A stretch of 64,000 bases of DNA. Origin: Mariniblastus fucicola (GTDB lineage Bacteria > Planctomycetota > Planctomycetia > Pirellulales > Pirellulaceae). The notes below the pieces were generated by a model, which was given only the letters and a program-made list of their open reading frames with translations, did not search any database and was not told the DNA's origin. Shown here one piece after another: positions 45,142 to 52,930 of this stretch (the first letter of the stretch is position 1; each line of letters begins with the position of its first letter). The stretch lies in assembly GCF_008087665.1 (NCBI RefSeq), contig NZ_CP042912.1, positions 1,488,001 through 1,552,000 on the forward strand, read 5' to 3'. The position numbers were made by a program, and so were the translations under genes.

Positions 45142-47511
45142 TTACTGCGCTTCGACTTCTTCTGCCTCGGCCTCGGCAGCAGCTGCCGCGGCAACTGCTT
45201 CCAGGCGAAGTTTCTTGGCTTCATTGCGTTCTGCGACAGAACGAGGTTCCCAGGCCATTTGGATGACGAAGGAGTAAATGTTGGCTTTGAAAATTGACTC
45301 GCCGTCAGAAGGATCGACTGTCGAGCCCGGACCACCGCCGCCCATTCCCATACCGCCAGCGCCCATGCCACCGGCGCCCATACCGCCAGCACCCATGCCA
45401 CCGGCGCCCATACCACCAGCACCCATGCCGCCAGCACCCATTCCACCGGCGCCACCGCGACCGCCACGGCCTCCGCCGCCAATTCCACCACCGCCGATTC
45501 CACCGGGTCCGCCCATGCCGCCCATTCCTGGACCGCTTTTACCGCCCTCTTGAAGGAAGATGAAATGCTCGGTGCTGCTAGGGGAAACACGTGTGATCGT
45601 TGGGAAAGAAATCCCGAGGTCACCGTAAGTAAATTCGCCATCGGGAAGTTTGACGGTTCCCGTGAGGAGATTTTTCAGAATCGTATTCCGGACATAGTCG
45701 ATCTCGGAATTCATGGCGTCTTCATTGTGAAAATGATGAGCCTGAATCTCGATGACCCAACCGGCCTTGCCAGTCAGTCCAGTCGGTTCAGCTTCTTCGC
45801 CGAAACTTGGACTTGCCGGAGCGTCTGATCCGAACTCGTCTTCAACAGGCGGGGCCGCGGCACCGAAAGAGTCCGTCGTTCGGGCTCCCTGTTTCTCGAA
45901 AATCTTGGCGATCCGGTCGTACCATTTGCCAAGATCCTTTTGGAACACGGTCTCAATGTGATCGATATAGATTTCTTCACGACCGGCGAATTCATATTCT
46001 TTCGGGTCAACAGCAAGTGCATCAGCCGGCTCGCTCTTGACTAACTCCTCAATCTTTTCGTCGCGAGGCAGCGCCTGATAGAGAGCACTGTAGATTTCGA
46101 TCCACGACGCGCGGCCTTCTACCGAAGAGCTCAACTCTTTAGCGATGACATTGAACTTTTCCAGCAGCTCTTTCTGTTCGGTGTCCGCAGCCACGTATTT
46201 TTTACTGAGCTTCGATTCCTTTTCCGCGTCTCGAAGTGCTGTTTGCCAGCTGGTTCCATTCGGATCCTCGAACGACGGGCTCACCTGATTCGCGGCCAGC
46301 GTCTTGTAGAACAACCCAAGGCAGCAGCCCAGCAACAACAAGCTCACTGCGGCCAGAACCCAAGGTTTCTTCGCCCGGACGACTCGCTCAAGCACAATTT
46401 CCTGAGGCAGCAGATTCGTCTTCATCACGCTGTTGCCGAGTCCTTGCAGGCACAGGCCGTAGCAAGGGGCAAACGAAAGCGAGTTGTTGGCGAACGTTGA
46501 CTGAGACGTCACATCGTTGCCGGTAAGATGTTTGAACTCGTTGGCACGAGAAACTTTAAGCTCCAGTTGCTTGCCAAGGAACTGAGTCAGTCCAGGAAGT
46601 TTTGCAGCACTACCAAGCAAAACGACTTCGGAAATGTTGGCCGATTTGTCCATGCTCTGGAAGAAAGTCAGCGAGCGCTGAACTTCGTTGACCAAATCGT
46701 TGAAAACTGGACGCATCGCCTGGAAAACGGCTTTTGGATTCTCCGCCATTTTCGCGTTTCGCTTGAGATGCTCGGCCTTGGCCTGAGTCAGTTTCATCTC
46801 GCGGGAAAGCTGTTTGGTAAAGTGGTTTCCGCCGATCGGAATGTTTCGCAACCAGAGCTTGATACCGTTGGTCACGATCAAGTCCGTCGTGTCGGTGCCC
46901 ATCGAAAGAACGACAATCGACTCGGGTGGATCTTCCGGATCAAAATCTTCCGGAGACGGAATCTCGTCAATCTGGTCACGGCAGACGACATTGAAAATCG
47001 AAAGCGGTGACAGCTGCACGATGTCGACTTCGACACCGGCGTCGTCGAATGGCTGCAAAGCCCGGAACACCGCATCACGCTTCATCGCGAACAAACCGAT
47101 TTCTGCATCAGCCACGCGTCCTTCTTCGTCTTTGCTTCCGCCAAGCTGCTGCCAATCCCAGATGACGTCCTCGATTGGAAACGGGATCTGCTGGGAGACT
47201 TCAAACTCAACCAAATTCGGGAGTTTCCGGGCGTCGACCGGTGGTGGCTTGAAGAAACGCGACAGTCCGGCCTGACCAGGCACGCTGATCGCGACCTTGT
47301 CTCCGACGACCTCGTTTCGCGAGAGAAATTGCTCAAGGCTGTCCCGGACAATTTCAACCGGATCTGCGTCGGCGGCACTGAGAATCTTTGGATACTCAAT
47401 AAAATCGTAGCCCTCTGCCACGATCGTATCGTCCGGGCCTTTTACGCAGCGAAGGGCCTTCAAAGAAGATTGCCCAATGTCGATTCCCCAAACGGCATTT
47501 GCCTTGGCCAT
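45142..47511 (-). CDS. pilM: PilM-PilN fusion protein of a type IV pilus/type II secretion-like system
   Basis: 789 residues. Residues 1-350 are an actin-like PilM domain: phosphate-1 loop GIDIGQSSLKAL, second nucleotide loop VLSMGTDTTDLIV near residue 201 and the adenosine motif LLGSAAKLPGL near residue 298. Residues 366-371 read NLLPQE, the hallmark of the PilN N-terminus that normally docks into PilM. A membrane span follows (about 382-402) and then a periplasmic region. The C-terminal third contains the longest Gly/Met run, encoded by 30-base tandem repeats, then a short beta region and an Ala/Glu-rich tail. PilM and PilN are separate proteins in classic systems. It is the first gene of the operon and is divergent from the GH38-like gene. 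Confidence 0.88.
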   Translation of the reverse strand: MAKANAVWGIDIGQSSLKALRCVKGPDDTIVAEGYDFIEYPKILSAADADPVEIVRDSLEQFLSRNEVVGDKVAISVPGQAGLSRFFKPPPVDARKLPNLVEFEVSQQIPFPIEDVIWDWQQLGGSKDEEGRVADAEIGLFAMKRDAVFRALQPFDDAGVEVDIVQLSPLSIFNVVCRDQIDEIPSPEDFDPEDPPESIVVLSMGTDTTDLIVTNGIKLWLRNIPIGGNHFTKQLSREMKLTQAKAEHLKRNAKMAENPKAVFQAMRPVFNDLVNEVQRSLTFFQSMDKSANISEVVLLGSAAKLPGLTQFLGKQLELKVSRANEFKHLTGNDVTSQSTFANNSLSFAPCYGLCLQGLGNSVMKTNLLPQEIVLERVVRAKKPWVLAAVSLLLLGCCLGLFYKTLAANQVSPSFEDPNGTSWQTALRDAEKESKLSKKYVAADTEQKELLEKFNVIAKELSSSVEGRASWIEIYSALYQALPRDEKIEELVKSEPADALAVDPKEYEFAGREEIYIDHIETVFQKDLGKWYDRIAKIFEKQGARTTDSFGAAAPPVEDEFGSDAPASPSFGEEAEPTGLTGKAGWVIEIQAHHFHNEDAMNSEIDYVRNTILKNLLTGTVKLPDGEFTYGDLGISFPTITRVSPSSTEHFIFLQEGGKSGPGMGGMGGPGGIGGGGIGGGGRGGRGGAGGMGAGGMGAGGMGAGGMGAGGMGAGGMGAGGMGMGGGGPGSTVDPSDGESIFKANIYSFVIQMAWEPRSVAERNEAKKLRLEAVAAAAAAEAEAEEVEAQ
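45357..45446. repeat. Tandem 30-base repeat encoding Gly-Met-Gly-Ala-Gly
   Basis: Three 30-base units (45357-45386, 45387-45416, 45417-45446) lie in frame inside the pilM fusion gene. They differ at only a few positions. Each encodes two copies of the pentapeptide GAGGM, so unit gain or loss would keep the reading frame. Confidence 0.85.
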
Positions 47512-47853
47512 GGTCGCGCCTTTTTCCTGTACTCAAAGTTCTGAACGCCAAACCGGCGGCCAGCGATCTCAATTTGGGGCGGACCAACTCGATCCCACAC
47601 CCATTGTCTATACTCTAGTGAAAGATGCCATAAATTGTCAAATTATCCCGGTTTTATCCGGGCAAAGTGTCAACAAAAGCATTCGTCGCAAGCGGTAACT
47701 CCGTTTGATCATAAAGACTGGCCGCCAGCGGGCAGTCAGAACCAGATTTCAAAATCTCGTCCAGCCTACAACCCAAAAAAGCGTCTCAACCGGAAGCCAT
47801 CTTCACTCGCGGTAAATTTTCGACGAGCAGATCGCGTTCAGGTTCCCTGGCTA
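47512..47853. other. Divergent promoter region between the PilM operon and the GH38-like gene
   Basis: 342 bases. On the minus strand there are two TTGACA hexamers (near 47637 and 47670) and a TATAGA near 47609, none at ideal spacing. A small hairpin CCCGG-TTTTAT-CCGGG stands at 47645-47660. The plus-strand frame of the next gene can be extended back to 47635, but codon content there does not look coding. Confidence 0.45.
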
Positions 47854-50853
47854 ATGAAAAAATTCTCTCAACTGATTTTACTGCTGCCCTGTGAAAGCCT
47901 CGAAGAATTCCCCGTTCACGGCTCGCGAGGTGACGCCCGAAGTCTCCTCGCGGCCTGGACAGGATTGTGGCATCCCGGACTGATCGCCGATTCAGGGGCC
48001 GGGCCGCAGTGGCGAACAGCGTCCGATACTGTCTCTTCGGAGCAAGAAGCGGAACAACATCGCCAGAACTTCATCCAGCAGCATTACTACGACGATGACG
48101 GAACTGCGAGCTTCGATAGCCAGGTGGATCTGGACTTTGACCCCGAAGTTTTCCAGGCCCGGTGGGGCGAGAGTCTGGTCGTGATCCCTGAACCGGCGAT
48201 CGGGAAAGTCTTCGACGGGTTCAAAGCAGCAGCCTCAGGTGTCGGGGCCTCGGTGGTTCATGTCATGTCTGCTGACCAAGACGCGTCCGGCAACGACGTT
48301 TCCAGCCGAGCCGGTTGGTTGAGAGAACTGGGCGTCGATTCCTCGATCGATGCGGAATTGGTCGAAGACTTTTTCGCTCTGGGATACGTTCGGCTGCAAG
48401 TTGAAATGATGACGCGGAAGTTGCGATACTCATCGGAACTGGACTGCGATCGGTTCGACCAGGTCGTTGTCGAGGCCGCGGTTGCGGCAAGTCAAAACGA
48501 TGTTGAGACTTGCAAACAGAAACTACAGTCGGCGTTCGATCAGCTTTCGGAAGAAAAGAATCGCTACTATCCGGTCGCAGCTGACTTCGTTGACATGGTT
48601 TTGGTTGCCGAGTCAAACCGGCAGGAATCGATCGACGCGGAACTGAATTCCGATTCGCCGAAGAGTTTCGTGATGACCGGGGCCGCGATGCGACAGTTGG
48701 CTGAGAAGTCACCGGAAACCGCCAGCCGAATGAAAACGAAGATTGAAGACGAGAGTCTGTGCATTGTTTGCGGGCCGGAGTATGAGCTTCCGGATAACGT
48801 TTTGGCGATCGAGTCGATTTTGAATCAGGTTGTCCGCGGCCGCGAAAGTTGCGAGGTAAGCGTTGGAAGCCCCGCGAAGGTTTTCATGAGGCGGCGATTC
48901 GGGCTGAACGTTGCGCTGCCAGGGATGTTGGAGAATCTGGGATTTTCCGGAGCAATTCATGCGACGCTCGATCAGGGCAAAATTCCTTCTTCGTTTTCAA
49001 ACAGCATGCGTTGGATGGGAGTCGATGGAGGAGCGGTCCTCGCTGTCGGGCAAGTGCCGTTGGATGCCGCGAACGACAAGTCGTTTTTGGATCTTGGAGT
49101 CCGGATTGGATCGGAGCTTGATTCGGCGCACGTCTCGACCGTGTTTTTTGCTCGATGGCCAACGCAAACCTGTGACAGTTTTCAGGACTTGAGAAACGCG
49201 ACAAAGTACGGCAGCGTGCTCGGCGATTTCTCAGACGCCGAAACGTATTTCGAGAACGTCTACGATCCCGGGTACGGCGACAGCTATGAAGCGGACGAAT
49301 ACGAGAGCCCGTGGTTTTCACAGTCGATTGCTTCTGGCTCGAGCCGACCGATTTCGATGATCGTCGAATACTGGAAGCATTGGTATCACCTGGCAGCGAT
49401 TCGCAATTTGGCTTCCCTGACAAAGTTGGATTCGTCTGAGCCAGCCGTGGATGCGGAAACGTTGATGGAATTGCAGAATCGTGTGGAGCTGCAGACGCGG
49501 AAGTGGGATTCTGATCCGGACGATTCAATTGAGACTGACTTGGCAAAGCTCACTTCGCAGCTGATGTCGAAATTGAATTGCCAATACGTCAACTCCGTTC
49601 CGTGGCGGCGGATCGCTTACCTGGCGTTGGAATCAAAAGGCAGTCCGGGCGAGATGCACGACAATGACGGGCCGATTAAACATGCGTCCCGCGACTCGAA
49701 ACGTTGCGACGCGATCGTTGCGCTTTCAGGGTTCGCGAAGCTGCCGAGCGACATCAATGCCATGATCGATTCTTCGAATCCAGTCGCAGTCCGCGAAGGA
49801 CCATTGGTGGACGATGGTGAGAGCATTCTGCGAAACGAGTTGTTTGAAGTTCGGATGGATCGTGAGTCCGGCGGCATTCGCGGAGTGCACTTTTACGGGA
49901 AACGTGGCAACCTGTTTAGCCAAAGGATTGCCGTTCGTAGCGTCGATTCGAATTCCAAAGAAGTCGTCTACAGCAAAATGGAATGCGATTCTTTCGAAGT
50001 CATGACGCTTTCTCGGATAGCGTCGCAGATCAAAACAAGCGGCCGATTGCTTGGGCCTGACGAAGAAGTTCTGGGCAACTTTGTTCAAACCGTCGGGCTG
50101 CAACGCGGGCGCAATGTGATCGACGTGGAGATTGAACTCTCGGACATCAGGCCGTTGGACGGGTCGGTGAAAAACTATGTCGCGAATCGCATTGCGTGGA
50201 GCGAGGATACTGCCGAGCTGTATTGTGACATTCAGGGAGGACGACATCCCGTTCGCCGGCCTTCTATCGAAGCGCCTCATTTCGTGGAAGTGGTGCAAGA
50301 CGAAAACCGGTTTGCTTTGTTGACGCATGGATTGCCGTGGCATCGTCGTGCTTCGAAAAAGATGCTCGATTCGATTCTCGTTGCCGGAAAAGAGAGCCGC
50401 AGAAAGTTTCGGTTCGGCATCGCCGTCAATGCGGACGCCGTGATGCAACTGGCCGTTTCCGAGATGCATCCCATTTTGACCGGAACCGGCGGAGAAGCAT
50501 CTGCCGACGGTGCCAATTGGCTGTTTCATCTGGCCAACCGCAATGTGATTGTGACGTGGACGTCCGCAGTGTTTGACGACGATTGCCGTTGCACAGGAAT
50601 GAGAGTACGCTTACAGGAAACCGATGGACGTGGCGGTGATGTGAAGTTGTACTGTCGTAAAATCGTCGATTCGGTCAGGATTGAATCGTTTTCAGATCAA
50701 CTGATTCGTGACATTTCCACAAACGGCGACGACAACAGTTCTGAGTCGTTTTCGGTTGTGGAAGTGCCGATTGCAGCTCACGAGTTTTTGCAGATCCATT
50801 TGCGGTGGGCGGAAACAGATTCGACAAACGAAGCGGACGAAGGCAAACAGTGA
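47854..50853 (+). CDS. Large protein with GH38-like C-terminal region, function uncertain
   Basis: 999 residues from ATG at 47854. No signal peptide or membrane span is seen. The N-terminal part begins LILLLPCESLEEFPVHG and includes an Asp/Glu-rich stretch. The section around residues 660-800 (LRNELFEVRMDRESGGIRGVHFYG) closely resembles the C-terminal beta region of glycoside hydrolase family 38 alpha-mannosidases. Further on, IEAPHFVEVVQDENRFALLTHGLPWH also fits. The expected family catalytic block (an Asp-rich D-x-FG-H motif) could not be located with confidence in the N-terminal half. It may be a divergent or inactive glycosidase. It lies 52 bases before cmk. Confidence 0.65.
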   Translation: MKKFSQLILLLPCESLEEFPVHGSRGDARSLLAAWTGLWHPGLIADSGAGPQWRTASDTVSSEQEAEQHRQNFIQQHYYDDDGTASFDSQVDLDFDPEVFQARWGESLVVIPEPAIGKVFDGFKAAASGVGASVVHVMSADQDASGNDVSSRAGWLRELGVDSSIDAELVEDFFALGYVRLQVEMMTRKLRYSSELDCDRFDQVVVEAAVAASQNDVETCKQKLQSAFDQLSEEKNRYYPVAADFVDMVLVAESNRQESIDAELNSDSPKSFVMTGAAMRQLAEKSPETASRMKTKIEDESLCIVCGPEYELPDNVLAIESILNQVVRGRESCEVSVGSPAKVFMRRRFGLNVALPGMLENLGFSGAIHATLDQGKIPSSFSNSMRWMGVDGGAVLAVGQVPLDAANDKSFLDLGVRIGSELDSAHVSTVFFARWPTQTCDSFQDLRNATKYGSVLGDFSDAETYFENVYDPGYGDSYEADEYESPWFSQSIASGSSRPISMIVEYWKHWYHLAAIRNLASLTKLDSSEPAVDAETLMELQNRVELQTRKWDSDPDDSIETDLAKLTSQLMSKLNCQYVNSVPWRRIAYLALESKGSPGEMHDNDGPIKHASRDSKRCDAIVALSGFAKLPSDINAMIDSSNPVAVREGPLVDDGESILRNELFEVRMDRESGGIRGVHFYGKRGNLFSQRIAVRSVDSNSKEVVYSKMECDSFEVMTLSRIASQIKTSGRLLGPDEEVLGNFVQTVGLQRGRNVIDVEIELSDIRPLDGSVKNYVANRIAWSEDTAELYCDIQGGRHPVRRPSIEAPHFVEVVQDENRFALLTHGLPWHRRASKKMLDSILVAGKESRRKFRFGIAVNADAVMQLAVSEMHPILTGTGGEASADGANWLFHLANRNVIVTWTSAVFDDDCRCTGMRVRLQETDGRGGDVKLYCRKIVDSVRIESFSDQLIRDISTNGDDNSSESFSVVEVPIAAHEFLQIHLRWAETDSTNEADEGKQ

Positions 50854-50905
50854 ACAAAACGGAAATTGATTCAGACATCAGCGCAGATCAAGGGGCGTCG
50901 CAAGA

Positions 50906-51577
50906 GTGATTATGGTTATCGCAATCGATGGTCCCGCCGGCGCGGGGAAAAGCACGGTTACCCGAAAGCTTGCTGATCGACTCGGTTTCTCTTTCCTCGA
51001 TACCGGCGCGATGTATCGTGCTGTGACTTGGGCGGCGATCAGTCGTGACGTCGCATTTACGGATGACGACGCATTGCTGCAGCTTGCGAACTCCATTCAG
51101 ATCGCGTTTGACGGCGACCGTGTGTTTGTCGATGAAGAGGACGTGTCAGAACCGATTCGGACGCCAGAAGTAACACGCAACATTTTTCACGTGGCTGACC
51201 ATCCGGGAATTCGGGGTCGATTGGTCGAGTTGCAGCGGCAGATTGCTGCGACCGGTAATTTCGTTTGCGAAGGTCGCGATCAGGGAACCGTCGCGTTTCC
51301 CGATTCATTTTGCAAAATCTATCTGAACGCGTCGCCTCAATATCGCGCCATGCGACGCGTGGCTCAGTTGGAAGCCGCGGGCCAATATGTTGACTATGAC
51401 GAAGTCGTCGCGGCTCAGAATCTGCGGGACGAGCGTGACTCGAATCGCGAAGTTGGCCGGCTGATGCGGGCTGAAGATGCGATCGAAGTGAATACGGACA
51501 ACCAGTCCATCGCCAATGTCGTTGACGAGTTGGAGCGAATCGCCCGAGCTAAAATCGCAGCGCGTCGTGAAGGCTAG
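50906..51577 (+). CDS. cmk: Cytidylate kinase
   Basis: 223 residues from GTG at 50906, which has AAGGGG ten bases upstream; ATG at 50912, two codons later, is equally possible. P-loop DGPAGAGKST near residue 8, LDTGAMYRAVTW near residue 31, CEGRDQGTVAFPD near residue 119 and the LID-like RDERDSNREVGRL near residue 173 are all typical. It phosphorylates CMP and dCMP with ATP. The stop TAG shares its CTAG with the stop codon of the convergent HD-GYP gene. Confidence 0.95.
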   Translation: MIMVIAIDGPAGAGKSTVTRKLADRLGFSFLDTGAMYRAVTWAAISRDVAFTDDDALLQLANSIQIAFDGDRVFVDEEDVSEPIRTPEVTRNIFHVADHPGIRGRLVELQRQIAATGNFVCEGRDQGTVAFPDSFCKIYLNASPQYRAMRRVAQLEAAGQYVDYDEVVAAQNLRDERDSNREVGRLMRAEDAIEVNTDNQSIANVVDELERIARAKIAARREG

Positions 51578-52626
51578 GCTGTCGACTCGGTGTCTTCTGT
51601 TTTGGCTTTGTTGTTCTTGTCCTGAGACTTGGCCAGCGTTTCGCGATTGAGCAGATTTGACGTTTCACAGCGAAGGGCTTCTACGCTGTCAGCAAGTCGC
51701 TGTAACCCGGAAATGCAGTCTTCATCAGAGATGTCTTTTTGCGGGATCGAAATCCGTTCAAATTCTTCTTCGTGCCGCAGGAATGCTTCAATCACATCCG
51801 GGTCGAACTGGGAGCCTTTGCCTTCGAGCAAAATTTCGCGACTCTCGGCGTGACTCATCGCTCGCTTGTACGGACGCTTCGAAGTCAGCGCGTCGTAAAC
51901 GTCAGCAACCGAAACAATTCGTGCCACCAGTGGAATTTCGTCTCCGACAAGTTGATGCGGATAGCCAGTGCCGTCCCAGCGTTCGTGATGCCACCAGGCG
52001 ACTTCGCGAGCCATTTCCATGAACTCGTTCTCACCCAGTCGCTGTTGAATCGCTTCCAGACACTCGCCACCGATGACGGTGTGGTGTTCCATGACTTTGC
52101 GTTCGCCGTCGGTGAGTCGTCCCGGTTTAAGCAGGATCGAATCCGGAATGCCGACTTTGCCGACATCATGAAGCGAAGACGCGAAGCCAAGATTGCGAAT
52201 CGCTGATTCGTCGAACTGTGGATATTTTGTTGAAAGGTCAGTCGCCAGGATCGTCACGTACTCGCGGATTCGATCGAGGTGTTCACCCGTATCGGTATCG
52301 CGACTTTCGGCCAGCTTTGCCAGCCCGAAAATGATGGCGTTTTGCGTTCGTGAAAGCTCGCTGGTTTTGACGGAAATCTGTTGCTCAAGGTCGAGGTTCG
52401 AGGCCTCGTTGTCACGATCGACTCGCATCGACATCGACATCATCAGCCCAATGCCTGCCACGCCAATCAGGCTGGTCAGCAGGACAAGCAGACTCCACCA
52501 CCCGGGCATTGTCTGCGGCTGTTGATCGGAGGCCCAATTTACCATGGTTGCCACAGCGAACATGAACACGCTGAGTTGAACCGTGGCAATCAGAACCACC
52601 AGTGGCCATCTTTTGTTATTTTCCAT
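51574..52626 (-). CDS. Membrane-anchored HD-GYP domain phosphodiesterase
   Basis: 350 residues. Two membrane spans (about residues 10-30 and 43-65) are followed by a short coiled segment and an HD-GYP domain (about 98-290). The signature residues are complete: SSLHDVGKVGIPD for the HD pair, HHTVIGG, WWHHERWDGTGYPHQL for the GYP loop and VARIVSVADVYDALTS. Such enzymes hydrolyse cyclic di-GMP or related cyclic dinucleotides and lower the biofilm signal. There is no receiver or other sensory domain, so the membrane part may sense. Its place between the PilM operon and the secretin could tie it to pilus control, but that is inference. Confidence 0.9.
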   Translation of the reverse strand: MENNKRWPLVVLIATVQLSVFMFAVATMVNWASDQQPQTMPGWWSLLVLLTSLIGVAGIGLMMSMSMRVDRDNEASNLDLEQQISVKTSELSRTQNAIIFGLAKLAESRDTDTGEHLDRIREYVTILATDLSTKYPQFDESAIRNLGFASSLHDVGKVGIPDSILLKPGRLTDGERKVMEHHTVIGGECLEAIQQRLGENEFMEMAREVAWWHHERWDGTGYPHQLVGDEIPLVARIVSVADVYDALTSKRPYKRAMSHAESREILLEGKGSQFDPDVIEAFLRHEEEFERISIPQKDISDEDCISGLQRLADSVEALRCETSNLLNRETLAKSQDKNNKAKTEDTESTA

Positions 52627-52841
52627 CTCGCTTGAGACTTCTCAGGATCAAAATCGCGTCGTCCCACCGACAACGCTGACACTTTCGAAAACTAGGTTTC
52701 ACGAAACACCAGTTAGCCAAATTGTCCACTTATCTTCGAGGGTAAGCAGCCTTCCGCCATCACAACCGGAAGTGTCGGCAAAACAGGAGAATGGTCCATG
52801 TCGAACACCGCGGCCGAGTCCTGACAGTCGGCACAATGCAT

Positions 52842-52873
52842 AAAAAAAGCCACCGGGCAAACTACCCGGTGGC
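52842..52873 (-). terminator. Rho-independent terminator of the secretin gene
   Basis: GCCACCGGG at 52849-52857 pairs with CCCGGTGGC at 52865-52873. The minus strand continues into a T run (seven A residues at 52842-52848 on the plus strand). The rest of the 304-base gap 52627-52930 shows nothing else. Confidence 0.9.
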
Positions 52874-52930
52874 GACGCTTAAAAGTGTACTGTTGGGCTC
52901 CGGGGAAGCGGAGCCCGAAAGCGTGTAGGC

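Noticed and set aside
45301-45500. Repeat array resembling CRISPR in spacing
   Set aside because: Units are tandem without spacers and lie in frame inside a coding sequence that yields Gly/Met repeats.
49726-50529. 267-codon minus-strand open frame inside the GH38-like gene
   Set aside because: No motif or ribosome site; the plus-strand frame is continuous and has family resemblance.
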